DNA of 64,000 nt from Penicillium oxalicum (taxonomy: Eukaryota > Ascomycota > Eurotiomycetes > Eurotiales > Aspergillaceae). The stretch is taken from positions 62,001 through 126,000 of the forward strand of contig NC_064651.1 of assembly GCF_001723175.1 (NCBI RefSeq). Reading direction: 5' to 3'. Below the pieces are notes generated by a model. That model did not search any database, was not told where the DNA came from, and saw only the letters and a program-made list of their open reading frames with translations. The number at the start of each line of letters is the position of its first letter. Positions within the stretch are counted from its first letter, which is position 1. The position numbers and the translations under genes are program-made. Shown here piece after piece: positions 45,265 to 56,864 of this stretch.

Positions 45265-48064
45265 ATGGAATTGAGTCGTCAAGTGCTCTCCACGGGGTGG
45301 AGCTTTCGGGATCGCGATGGCGAGGAGTGGATGCCTGTAAAGGCGGTACCTTCGGTGGTACAACAGGATCTCATGAACAACAACAAGTAGGAACTATCCC
45401 ATTCGGTCACGCTTTCCGATCTTGAACCTGCCCCAAAATTTGACACGTACCGTTGCATGTGCTAGGTTAGATGATCCATTCATTGGATTTAACGAGTTGA
45501 AAGCGCGCTGGGTGAATGAAAAATCATGGGTATATCGCAATACCTTCAAACGTCCCCAAGTGCCCGAGGGATGCTCAATTGATTTGGTTTTCGATGGCCT
45601 CGACACTTTTGCCACTGTCAAATTGGATGGAAATGTCATTCTGCAGAGTGACAACATGTTCCTCGGTCATCGTGTCAATGTGACCGAGGCATTGGAGGCA
45701 GAAGGTGACCACGTGCTAGAGATCGAGTTCGACTGTGCGCTTCAAAGGGCCCGCGAAATTAAAGCCGAGCATCCGGATCACATTTGGGTTGGGTTTAATG
45801 GCGACACATCACGGCTTGCTGTGCGCAAAGCTCAGTATCACTGGGGCTGGGACTGGGGCCCCGTCTTGATGACTGCGGGCATCTGGCGACCCATCGTCCT
45901 CGAGGTATACACAGCTCGGGTGGTTGACTTATGGGCTCAGACCCAGCTGGCTGCTGATCATCAGTCGGCCGGGATCACCGCCGTCGCCAAATTCGACAAC
46001 GCCTCAGGTGGTGACTTTACCGCCCGGTTCAGCCTGAGCCTGAACGGCAACGAGATTGCTGCTGAGGAGGTCCCCGTATCGTCGGAGAATCAGGCCAAGA
46101 TGACAGTGAAGGTGGACAATCCCAAACTGTGGTGGCCCCACGGATATGGGGAGCAGACTCTGTACAAGATCTCTGTCTCGCTACGCCCCCGCAATACGCA
46201 GGTCGCAGAGAGCTCAAAAAACTTCGGCATCCGAACGGCCGAGGTCATTCAACAACCCGACAAGCATGGAAAATCATTTTATTTCCGCATCAATGGAATG
46301 GACATTTTCTGTGGTGGCTCCTGCTGGATCCCCACAGACAGTCTCTTGACCAATGTCTCGGCTGATCGGTACCGAAAGTGGATTCAGTTGATGGTGGAAG
46401 GCCGGCAGATTATGATCAGGTATGAACGATCTTGGATGCTCACGGAGTGCGAGGGCTAACTTATTTAGGGTATGGGGTGGTGGTATCTATGAAGACGCCG
46501 CTTTCTACGAAGCCTGCGACGAACTGGGTGTGCTGGTCTGGCAAGACTTTATGTTTGGATGCGGAAATTACCCCACATGGCCCTCACTACTCGAGTCGAT
46601 CCGTGAAGAAGCCATATACAATGTGCAGAGACTCCGACACCACCCTTCCATTGTGATCTGGGTTGGCAATAATGAAGACTATCAAGTGCAGGAATCGGAG
46701 GGGTTGACTTACAATTATGAAGACAAGGACCCCGAGAGCTGGCTCAAAACGAATTTCCCTGCTCGATACATCTACGAAAAGCTGTTGCCCGAGGTGGTCG
46801 CTGAAAATTCACCTAGCACTTTCTACCACCCTGGCAGCCCCTGGGGCGATGGAAAGAAATCCTCCGATACTACAGTTGGTGACATGCACCAATGGAATGG
46901 TATGTTACTCAAAGGCCCAGGGGGGGGACGCGTGTTGCTTAACTGACACTATCACTAGTCTGGCATGGTACCCAGGAGAAGTATCAAATTTTCGACACCC
47001 TCGGCGGAAGATTCAACAGTGAATTTGGCATGGAAGCGTTCCCTCATCTGTCCACTATTGAATACTTTGTCGAAGATCCCAAAGATTTGTTCCCTCAATC
47101 TCATGTGATCGACTTCCACAACAAGGCAGACGGACATGAGAGGCGGCTTGCCACTTACTTGGTGGAGAACCTGCGGACGGCGACTGACCTCGAGGTAGGG
47201 ATTTCTTTTCTATTTGAAATCCATAAAGCTTTACACTATTGAGACTTTGACTGACTTTCTCGTTAGACATACATCTACCTCACACAAGTCGTTCAAGCTG
47301 AGACCATGATGTTCGGCTACAGAGGATGGCGTCGACAATGGGGTGACGAGCGACACTGTGGTGGAGCTCTCCTGTGGCAGCTGAACGATTGTTGGCCCAC
47401 CATTTCCTGGGCGATTGCCGATTACTTTTTGAACCCCAAGCCCGCCTATTACGCCGTCAAGCGCGTCCTGAACCCAATCGCCGTGGGTGTTCGTCGCGAA
47501 CACCACGACTGGAGTGTCGCTCATGCCCAACCCCCTCGCACTAGCAAATACGAGCTCTGGGTTTCAAGCAACAACCCCGAAGCGGTCCGCGGTAGCATTG
47601 AGCTTCGCTTCCTGTCTGTCAACACAGGCCGCGACATTCGAACCCCGATCCTCCGCGAGGACATCGTTCTCACGGCTAATGGTACCACAAACATCATCAC
47701 AGACGGCCTGCTCGACCATATTGCCGAACCTGAACCTCACGTCCTCGCTGCTCGCCTGTGGGTAGACCACAAAGTTGTCGCGCGAGACGTCGACTGGCCT
47801 CAACCATTCAAGTATCTCAATCTTTCTGATCGCGGTCTTGAGGTGCAACTAAAGCGCTCTTCTCCTGAAAAAGCCACATTGATTGTTAACTCGCGCAAGC
47901 CAGTGAAGTGTCTTGTAATTGAAGAGCAGGAAGGAGTTAGGATAAGCGATAACGCCATCGACATTGTGCCGGGAGACGAACAAGTGATTGAGGTGACCGG
48001 ACTAGGTGATAAGTCTTTGAAGTTCCGTTATTTGGGCCAGGAATGCGTGGAGCTGGTTCAATGA
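45265..48064 (+). CDS. mndB: Beta-mannosidase B (GH2), intracellular type
   Basis: This exo-acting glycoside hydrolase releases mannose from the non-reducing ends of beta-1,4-manno-oligosaccharides. Five exons (45265-45386, 45466-46419, 46469-46899, 46959-47194, 47267-48064) give 846 residues. There is no signal peptide: the start is MELSRQVLSTGWSFRDRDGE, as in type-B enzymes, which are non-secreted. The GH2 sugar-binding domain holds IDLVFDGLDTFATVKLDG and YHWGWDWGPVL. The TIM barrel holds MIRVWGGGIYED, the acid/base Glu in WVGNNED and the nucleophile Glu in FNSEFGMEAFPH. The barrel also has LWQLNDCWPTISW. The short first exon is needed to supply VPSVV..QDL before DDPFIGFNELKARW. A role in using imported manno-oligosaccharides is inferred. 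Confidence 0.94.
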
Positions 48065-49059
48065 TCTGCCGATCTAGCCGAATTATGATTGTTCCGAGTC
48101 TGAAAGTTGACCGTCCATCTAGTAGTCAAATAATGAGACACCGGTAGTTGTAAAATGATGAAACGCCCGTAACAAGGTAGTCACAGTGCCCTGAGCTACT
48201 GCGATGTTGTAAAGAGTGAACTCTTGCAACAACCTTTGACGTGTATTTCGCTAATTCGACGCTTAGAACCGTACTCGTTGGGTCTCGCAAATCGTTTCGT
48301 CTTGAAATTGATGTCTGCCTATTCGGGAGGATTCTTTTCACGTTTCTCGGGATGCGTTAGGTCACCCCTTCACCATTCGAGTATCACAGATGAATCGAGT
48401 CCATGAAGCTAGTCAATTAAAGTTATTTAATGAAGAAATGAGGGGTGGAGAAAGACAGAAAGCAGCACAATACAAGATTGAAAGCGTAGACGAATATGTT
48501 CTTGCTCGGTGCGAGCAGAGATCAAGAGAGGGTGCACGATTAAAGGTGTAGTTGACATGGATGAAGATTGCGCATGCTCTACGCCGTGGCACAAACGGGC
48601 CTTATTCATTCCCTAGGTCCTTCTCGTCCTCCGACAGCCAGGTGGCATAAGTACTCTCTTTTTACCTCGATACTTGATGGAATGCACTATTCGACGGCCC
48701 AGTTAAGCTTCGTATCCGAATTAAGTTTACCTCTGCTGCTACTGAATTCCGTCTAGCACAAAACAAGTAAACACGAAAGATCTACTGTCAACTTTTTGAT
48801 TATCTTCGTTCTAGAGCACTCGGGGCTGTTCAATTATCCATGATTTTGTATTTTTAATCCAAATTCAATCTTGAGTGATCAGAGATTCTATGGCAATGAC
48901 TCCTCGGCGCAGCTCGGCCTTCTGAGGAAACGGAGTCGGGTCCCTAAGCATAACAGGAAGTGAAGCCCGCATCGTGATTGAGAATAAATTGCGACTACCT
49001 AGGTCTGCTTGATTCTGAAAGAGACTGGCATTCGAGTCTCATTTTACATTCACAATCAT

Positions 49060-49476
49060 TCAGAACGACGCGTTTTCATAGACAAATGACTCGACAAGAC
49101 GCGAACTTGTGGAGAGATAGAATCTTCGCCGCGTGTCTCCCATGGGCGGAATAAGATACTGATATGCCACAAAGGTCCCAAAATAGCAACATCCATTCAA
49201 TCCAAGCTCTCTGTCGATGTTCAGCTGAGACGACCTCAATCGTTGGGGATGCACCCATTCATACAAATTAGCCTTCGCCTCGCCCATGTAGTCGTGATCA
49301 TACAAATTGATCTGAAGGGAATCCACATTGTAAGCGTGTGCATCAGAATGAAAGAAAATTCGTATCCACACCGTATGCATATTTGATCTTCTAAAGCTCA
49401 CCTCAAATTCGTCGCTCTGGCGGTGACGACAATTACTGGGGTCTATTCTCCTCAATACAGAACCTCCTTCAGGTTT
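49060..49476 (-). CDS. Possible hypothetical protein segment (terminal exons)
   Basis: A minus-strand frame with protein-like composition ends in YLIPPMGDTRRRFYLSTSSR and then LVESFVYENASF. An internal GTGAGC donor (49401) and CCTTCAG acceptor (49312) would splice DEFE to INLYDHDYMGEAK in the same phase. An upstream CTATAG acceptor at 49477 would open the exon. Upstream exons are not identified, so the protein's start is unknown. I recognise no domain. It may be a real small gene or a decayed remnant. Confidence 0.3.
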   Translation of the reverse strand, partial: KPEGGSVLRRIDPSNCRHRQSDEFEVSFRRSNMHTVWIRIFFHSDAHAYNVDSLQINLYDHDYMGEAKANLYEWVHPQRLRSSQLNIDRELGLNGCCYFGTFVAYQYLIPPMGDTRRRFYLSTSSRLVESFVYENASF

Positions 49477-50200
49477 CTATAGGAAAGATCAACTTCCCGA
49501 CGTTGCTCTTGCATATTTATTGTCAGATATTGTCCAAACTGCCTACGCTCATTTGTATTCCAGGTTGTAGAGCTGATCAGTTATGCATATCACGCTCAAC
49601 ATATAGGATCATAGTCGCTCAAAGCAACGGCTCAGACTTCTGCTTCATGTTTCAACAAGAATGAGAAAGCACATAACGGTTGAAGAGCATCTCAAAGATA
49701 GAACATCTTTTCGCACGGTATTCAATCTTGATTGATAACACTGCAAGCTAGATCAATGTTCTCAGACGATAGGATCAATCATAGTGGCAGAGATAGACAG
49801 ATCAAAACGCAATAGACAAGCATGGTGTGTTTTCATTCACTCCGAATTGTTTGAAATGCTCTTTTCAAAGTGGGTTTCCGCCCATTCGGTATCGGGTGGT
49901 CCTGCTTGCTATGTTGTTGACTTATTTCGGTATTCCGAGCCATGTGGCTGATAGTCAGGTAAGCTTACATCTCGCTAGGCTAGCACCTGGTAGGTTATGC
50001 AACTTTTCTCTTATGTCCGGCACCACCGTCAAATCCGTGCTTAGACCGCAAAATCACAGTTCATAGGTACTGAAATGGATGCCTGAGTCTTGTTTTCCAT
50101 CTTTTTTGTCTCCTGTATATGTTCTTAAATGAACCTGTGCATGCGTTGCTACTGCTTCCATTTCCACTCCGAGTGCAAAAATACAATCATAAGTCCTGGA

Positions 50201-50224
50201 TGATAAGACCGAGGGTACTTATCA
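50201..50224. promoter_or_regulatory. Inverted GATA repeat upstream of the alcohol dehydrogenase
   Basis: TGATAAG (50201-50207) and CTTATCA (50218-50224) form 7-bp inverted arms with a 10-bp spacer, 350 bp upstream of the ATG. Paired GATA sites of this type bind fungal GATA factors; occupancy is inferred. Confidence 0.4.
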
Positions 50225-50573
50225 AGATGACCCTCTCGTCATCTGTCAAGAGTGAGGTCAGAACTAATCAAAGACTGAAAAGCGGATGATATGCGAGAGT
50301 TGGCCTGACTGGACAGCTCTGCCGAGGATCGGCATCTGGCACGGCAGCGGGAATTGCCCCTCAACGAGAATGGAACATGTCAACGTTAAGCCCAACGACA
50401 CTGCGGACACGCGTACTCAAGTTTTAAAGCGTCAAAAATTATCTTTCGACCTCGTTTTTCGCAAACCTTTTATTGTATTCCGCCGCTGGAAGCTTTATTT
50501 GTTGAACAGATATCACTGCTTCACTGTTTCTGGCAACCGTTCACTTCGATACTGAAAGAGCTAAAGATTGGCA

Positions 50574-51749
50574 ATGCAGACTTCACATCAACAAAAAGCA
50601 GCGGTGGTTCGAAATCCAGGGGATCATTACAATATTGAATTTTGTGACAAAGTATCAATTCCCAGTCCTGGGCCACACGAGGTCCTGGTCAAGCTCAATT
50701 GTACGGGCATATGGTAGGTTTCGTGCCCCTCTGACCTCCATCATATCGGATTTTTCATGTCTAATTCAAGGCCATGAAGTCATTCTGAAATACGCGCTGT
50801 CCGAGGCTGGGGAGTTTACAACCCCATCATTGGTCACGAGGGCGTGGGGACGGTGTCAAAAGTTGGTCTTCATGTTTCCTCATCTCTGGTGGGACAAAGG
50901 GTAGGCATCAAGTGGCTGTACAGCGCTTGTACAGAATGCTCCATTTGTCGCCGAGGGCTGTTTCAAGCGTGTCCCAGACAGCAGAATACCGGTCGTCATG
51001 TTCCGGGTACTCTGCAGCAGTATACCATCGCCGACGCACGATTCCTCACTAGAATCCCAGAGGGTCTTTCGGACGAGATTGCAGCTCCGCTTCTGTGTGC
51101 AGGTCTCACCATGGCTGGTGCTCTCGCTCATCTTGATAGTGAGTTGCAGACTGGTGATTGGATTGCCATCTCAGGATCTGGTGGCGGACTCGGTCATCTG
51201 GGGGTGCAATTAGCCTCGAGAGTGAAGAGGTATCGTGTCATTGCAATCGACACCGGTGACGAGAAAAGAGATCTAAGTCTCTCCTCGGGCGCAGAATCTT
51301 TTCTCGATTACAAGACCGAAGACGTTGCAAAGCGGGTGAACGAATTGACCGGGGAAGGTGCCCATGCTACCATTGTTGTTCCGGGCACAAAAGAAGCTCT
51401 CCAAATGGCACCGAGTTTGGTCAGAAATCTGGGTCATATTATATGTGTCGGTCTTCCGAAAAATGAGATTGAACTTCCCATCTCAGCCACTCTTTGCGCC
51501 GCGAGAGGTCAGTCCAGTACCGTTCGAAGTGATTTCGGGATGGACACCCACAACTGACGCGTTGCAGGGCTTACAATCCGAGGTTCCTCGGTCGGATCGG
51601 AGACAGAAATGACAGAGTTGTTGCAGCTTGCTGTTGGGGGAGTCATCACCCCGGCAATCAAGGTCTTTCCTCTGGTCGATACACCAGAGCTTATTCGACA
51701 AATCGAGAGGGACGAGATTCTTGGGCGAGCTGTCGTGAAACATCCGTAA
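50574..51749 (+). CDS. Zinc-dependent alcohol dehydrogenase (MDR family)
   Basis: This NAD(H)-linked medium-chain alcohol dehydrogenase resembles the yeast ADH1/propanol-preferring type. Three exons (50574-50713, 50780-51507, 51568-51749) give 349 residues. Catalytic zinc ligands are the Cys in GICHSEI (reconstituted across intron 1), the His in PIIGHEGVG and the Cys in PLLCAGLT. The structural zinc site is CTECSICRRGLFQAC. The Rossmann motif is ISGSGGGLGHLGVQLA, with an Asp in VIAIDTGDEK that favours NAD. The intron 1 acceptor must be the AAG at 50777-50779. The nearer AAG at 50768-50770 puts a stop in frame, which makes the gene look frameshifted in a simple ORF scan. It ends AVVKHP. Confidence 0.92.
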
Positions 51750-52278
51750 GACCGGTTGTGATAAGTCTGTTCCCGCAATACCTTCTTTACGATCTATGAG
51801 AGGTCCGGATCTTCTTGCAAGATAAGTAAGAGGACCAGCGGACGGAATCAGTAGCGGGCCTCCGGCCTGAGAGACTGAATTTCTGGCCACTCCTGTCCGT
51901 GTCGGGATGAGGTGCGTTCATATGCAGATGCGACGTTGATTGCCATACAATTATTGCAACGTGCTTAGCATTTATCTTACCCATCAGAGAAGTCATATTT
52001 ATATGCTATGTTGGCCATATCAAACGTTCGACCCTGAAATCATAGGGCCGAATGATATAGTTCTTCGGTAAACCTTGTCTAACTGAGCCGAAAATAAAAA
52101 CACCTGGAGCCCTCTTATCAGACAACCGCCCTATCGATAAGGGACATCACTTATCTCCCGACGTCGATCAAAGATAAGATGCGGCAATAAGTGCAATTCC
52201 TCACTTCAATAACCTCGTCATCATCATCCACTGCGCAAGTCCACATTCTTCTTTCGCCTCATTCTTTTCTGTGACTCA
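51750..52278. promoter_or_regulatory. TRAX promoter with four GATA cores at 52114-52178
   Basis: This region contains CTTATC at 52114, CTATCGATAAGGG at 52131-52143, CTTATC at 52150 and AGATAAG at 52172, all 100-165 bp before the TRAX start codon. The left part is the 3' flank of the alcohol dehydrogenase gene. No gene is seen. Confidence 0.45.
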
Positions 52279-53127
52279 ATGGGTACAAAGCGCTCTTGGG
52301 AAGGTCAAGCAGTGGTAAAGATGGCTTCGTCAGAGTCAGCTAACCCCACACTCTCGATCTTCGAGAATTTCCGCGACGAGCTCGACGAGCATCACGATCG
52401 CCGCGAGCGAGTCATCAAAACCAGTCGCGATATCACCGCACTCAGCAAGAAAATGTAAACTTACCCCATCCTTTTTTTTTCGTTGTGACCGAATCTATCT
52501 CTAACAGTGACCCCTAGCATTTTCGCTTTGCAACGAGTACGAGCCACCAAGCAACCCATCCCGCAAAATATCACCCAAGAAAACGACACCCGTCTCGAAC
52601 AAATCCACAAACATTTCGCCTCCATCGCAGCCGATCTAGTGGGTATCAAATCGTGGCGTTACCAAAGACAGATCAGCGGCGGTGTCCAAGAATTTATCGA
52701 GGCCATCTCTTTCGATCACTACCTTCGCACCGAGACATTGATCACACATGCCGAGGTCTCAGAAAAATTGCCTGGGATCTTGGTCACTGAAGAGGACTAT
52801 CTGATGGGCATCTTTGATCTTACGGGCGAAATGATGCGGTTCGCAGTAACAGCCCTGAGCTCGGGCAAGGTAACTCCGACTGATGCTGCCAAGGCCGGTG
52901 TCCTCGTTGATCTGCGAGCAATTCGAGCGCGGTGTGAGGCATTGAGTGTTTCAGGGCGACACCGTGCATCCATGTATAAGGATCTCTCGAAAAAGAAGGA
53001 GGTCATGCAAGGTAGCGTGGAGAAGGTTGAGCGAGCCGCGTATGGAATTTTGGTTCGCGGAAGTGAACGGCCGAGCGGGTGGACGCCAGACTTATCAGGG
53101 CCTGCGATGGAAGTTGAGACGCATTAA
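52279..53127 (+). CDS. Translin-associated protein X (TRAX)
   Basis: This is the partner and catalytic subunit of the translin-TRAX (C3PO) ribonuclease, which acts in small-RNA and tRNA-fragment processing in other eukaryotes. Two exons (52279-52454 and 52518-53127) give 261 residues. The all-helical fold signatures are visible: FENFRDELDEHHDRRERVIK, then TSRDITALSKK joined to IIFALQRVR, HKHFASIAADLVG, LPGILVTEEDYLMGIFDLTG, then EMMRFAVT. The acidic residues of YLMGIFDLTGEMMRF correspond to the conserved acidic helix of the family. The start is the ATG at 52279; a second in-frame ATG (MASSES) lies 14 codons later. Translin itself is not in this window. Confidence 0.93.
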
Positions 53128-54506
53128 ATCAAAAGACATGCCTGGATGGAATGTGACCACGACAAGACTCGTATGGGTTCATTTGTTTCCAAACCAACGG
53201 GCCTTTACCCCACCACGGAACAAAAAAAAAGAAGTATAATCATTTTATGACCTGGATTCGCGCATGCGCAAACAGGCAATTGACCTTGTCCACCTCTTGT
53301 TGACATACGGTTTGGAATGCCGAGTAGGGGACCATGTCGTAGATCAACACATAGTGACGAGAGCCTGTCCGTCTTTTCACCAGTCACTCTATCGAGGAGC
53401 CTCAGCCCCACTTGCAACCTGATACGATACACCTCAGGTCTCAATCTCAGCTATTTGGCCACTAATTGATTGAAACTGTGTTCAAGAACTCTCTGCTACC
53501 AACCGTCCGTTTACAAGTACACATAAATTGCCTTGGAAGCTACAAGTGGTGCTCAGATACTCAATCCACTATTGTCAATTCAAAGAAGTAACCCCATCGC
53601 ACTTTAATTATATGGTAGTCGCGTCACACATGCATCGTCTAGCCAGGAGATGCATATATCTTGGCCACTTTCTCTCAAAATCTTCCACACCTCATTTCCC
53701 AAACCTCGATGATCTTTCTTCCACCGAGGGGTAACTGTGAGAATGCATTCATTATACTGTGCCCTCTGATCCACTCACATCCACTTCAATCTCAAGGTTG
53801 TTGGTTGATTTTGTGATACATTTTTGGTCATCATCGTGATTATGCTCCACGCTACTCTTTATCAAGCGTCATCGAATAGGTAAGCTACCAGGGAAGAGTC
53901 TTCTTCGAGGAAATTCCGCATCAATTTAATCACAGAGCTTTTGCGACATGTCGCAATGCGATGGAATTTTCCACATTCGAACAGCAAGGGCTCTACAAGG
54001 TCTGCGAGACGAGTACCAATAAATGGACAACGCGACGAAGGTCGACGAGACTGTTCGTAGTATCTCTGGTATCTCTCAACGCGAACCCTTTCTCTTCACG
54101 TACTAACAAGAAACCGGATCTTGAGCAAAAAAAATCGCACTCGACTAGAGCTTGTGCGTAGTAGATGGGGGTTGCAAGTTAATCTGTGGGGACGTTTGGT
54201 ACACTCGATACTAGCGTCATAGTGACATCACCATCTCCGTTACATGCTTCCAGGGCAATCGCTCACAAATGATCGCGATGGGGAGATTGTGTGCGATAGA
54301 GGAGTGAAGAACAGGAATCATTAATGAGAATACGAGACTGTGGCCCAAGGCGTGGTGGCAGGCAGGAATACAATCGTTGTCAGCCCCAATTTTACGGTGG
54401 GGTCTTTCCAGATAAAGGGAACAAATGCCGATGATGCCAGATGATCCCGCGCAAGTAAAAGAAATCAGTGATGAGGACAGCCAGAAAAACCGATCATATA
54501 ATCTCA
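53128..54506. other. 1.4-kb intergenic region
   Basis: This holds the 3' flanks of two convergent genes. The short frames on both strands lack family features. Confidence 0.5.
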
Positions 54507-55147
54507 TCAAGCCGATCGAGGGTCTTCATCTTCCGTCAGGATGCCTTGAGTGATCAGCGTTTCTGGCTGAGGGCGATTCTGAATCTTATGCTCGAGATTA
54601 TCGGCTAGCATGTGGCGTTCGAGCTCGCGGGCTTGAGCCTGCAGGGCCGGTGCGGCGGTGGTCGCGGGGAGGATGTTCCCTTTGCTCGTCAGTAGAAGGC
54701 CATGAACAGGGATTGGATGTCGCAGAGACCGCCAAGCATGGAGCAGAAAGCAACAACATGTAGTCGGAGGCGGCAATTCCATGCTTGCAAATACTCAAAT
54801 TAAGTCAAGGGGAGGGAAAGGAAAAGGAAGAAAAAGGGAGATATACGCTCCACCAGCTCATCTCGGTCAGGCCTCTTCTCCAGATTTTTCTTCAGACTAT
54901 CTGTGGCACGGTGACGATCGAGCTCCTGCTGGGCTGACTGGAGGGATCTGGGGCGTGAACATTAGCCACATGGACAATGCTAACTTGAGAGCGATCAGGT
55001 TCTGTACGGAGCCAAATTGGTGTCAAGCAGGATATGGCGGTTCTTTAGGTCCTGCATATCCGGGCGCGTCTGGAGGTGCTTCTCCAACGAGTTGCGACGC
55101 TCGAGGGGTGCAGCACTCAATGGAGTCTCATCAATAGCGGCAGACAT
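54507..55147 (-). CDS. Small RPEL-repeat protein (three RPEL motifs)
   Basis: Three exons (55147-55008, 54947-54847, 54679-54507) join to 137 residues made almost wholly of RPEL motifs. Repeat 1 is ERRNSLEKHLQTRPDMQDL plus KNRHIL. Repeat 2 is TDSLKKNLEKRPDRDELVER plus NIL. Repeat 3 is ADNLEHKIQNRPQPETLITQ plus GIL. RPEL motifs bind G-actin in animal MRTF and Phactr proteins; actin binding here is inferred. The second intron lies within repeat 2 and uses a GTATAT donor. No other domain exists, unlike animal RPEL proteins, so this may be a minimal actin-binding or titrating protein. The start is MSAAIDETPLSAAPLERR. Confidence 0.85.
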
Positions 55148-56864
55148 GATGGAAGAAAGGTCAGTGTAATGCAGTCAGTGAGAGGAAGAAGTTCCACGCC
55201 TGGGCAGTTGGTTTAGCAACGTCGGTGGAGACGAGTGGGGAAGAAATAGAGAAGGTGAGAGTGGAAATCTGAGATCTGCGGCTTATCCAACGTGATGCGG
55301 GGAAGATGGCCCCATGCGTGTGGCCCACGGCAATCAGTTGACAAGTTGACGCACCGACGCTTGGCGCCTGTCCGCTGCTGGCATCAGGTGACAGGCCATG
55401 GCCCGTCACGGTTGAGGGGAATCCGGCCTGTGAGGATTTGTTTTTCTTCGATCTTTGCGTGCTGTTGACCACCTGTTCAAGGAACCCCATTCCATGACCT
55501 GCGAGGCACTGCTTCACCTTGGCGATACGGAGCGACTCTCGCGTATAATGCTGCGGATGCGTGTCGTGAAACATGACACTCATCGCAAGATGCTGTCCAG
55601 TGGGCGACACGTCCCACGACGGAGATTCGGCACAGAATGGAAACAGTGCAGTGTGACTCAATCGGAGCACTAAACGCGTCAGGAGACTTTGTGAGACGAG
55701 ACATATGATACTGTCTGGTTGGAGAAATGTGTCTAAGAAAGATAGTCGTCATCTGCGACTTGTTTATCAGCCAACTGCGATTTTCAAGAGCCAACCCGGG
55801 TCGACAGCTGAGACACATTGGATTAGCAGGAGACACCATCTTCTTTCGCCATAGCGCGAGCTTCAAGCAACAAAAAGATCACCCTTGTGCTAGCCGCATC
55901 AGTACAGCCACCATGAGAGAGTCACCGGAACTCAAACAGGAGGAAATTCAGGAATCCCAAAACAACACTTGCTTTAGGATCCGGTTTATCCTCAGCAGAT
56001 GCAACTTACACCCTTCCCGGAATCTAATCTTTACAAGGTGTGATGAACTGTCTCCTGTGAGTAACAGCGCAATCCCCCTTCGAACATCTTATTTCCCCGT
56101 GTGATAATTTTGATCTGTAAGTTGTGAGGCTCCTAGAGACTGCTTTCAACGGTCTTGTCAGGATCCTCAAGGGACTTTTGGCATACTTGCTCAGTTGCTC
56201 AAAAGCACAGGTACCTTTGTCACGGACCTCGACTTGATAGCTACTCAATTTAAGGGAATCCTACAGTGTTCAGAAGATCTCTAAGTCGCGCAAGCAATAA
56301 TGGGCGAAGCAAAACACATCTCTCGAGCATTGTGCGTTCTCCGCCTTGGTAGTAGATTCGATTAAATGCACTCTCGCCATCACGACTGCGCAGAGTTTGA
56401 AGAGAAAGCAATGTCCCAAGATTCGAGACGAGCACAAAGCCATGAGCAATCGATCCTTTTCCTCCAGGTAATGGTTTCAGGGAGCAAAAACTGTTTGAGA
56501 AGCGACGAATCCTCACGAAGGGGGACCCATCGGACATGTAAGCAGCGCGCTCATGTATTCCTCCGGATCTCATTGGTCACACAATGATGCGCAGAGTTTC
56601 CAAGTTTGCCCAGCTAGCTTGGACAGCGATAGCCGAGGGCCAGGACGACGAGAGGTAAAGGTGTATCGGGGACGAGATATCGCAAGCCCAAGGAGAACCC
56701 ACAGTGAGGATTCTCCGTCACACGATCACTTTCGGTGTTGCTAAGGAGACATAGACAGACCCGTTCCAGTTCTTGGTATTCAGTGATTTGCAGGATTAGA
56801 AGGTCCAAGGTCTACCGGGAAAAGTTCGATAGAATCGACATTCACCAGGGACCAGGGCTTGTAA
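55148..56864. other. 1.7-kb intergenic region
   Basis: The promoter of the RPEL gene is on the left and the 3' flank of the PIN-like gene on the right. Frames present (for example minus 55161-55670) have no recognisable motif and are cut by stops in relevant frames. Confidence 0.45.

Larger units (their letters stand above)
48065..50573. other. 2.5-kb intergenic region
   Basis: This lies between mndB and the alcohol dehydrogenase gene. One possible minus-strand coding segment at 49060-49476 is listed separately. The rest is AT-rich and motif-free. Confidence 0.45.

Noticed and set aside
50714..50904. An apparent frameshift or disruption in the alcohol dehydrogenase N-terminus.
   Set aside because: Using the AAG acceptor at 50777-50779 instead of the nearer AAG restores GICHSEIRAVRGWGVYNPIIG without any indel.
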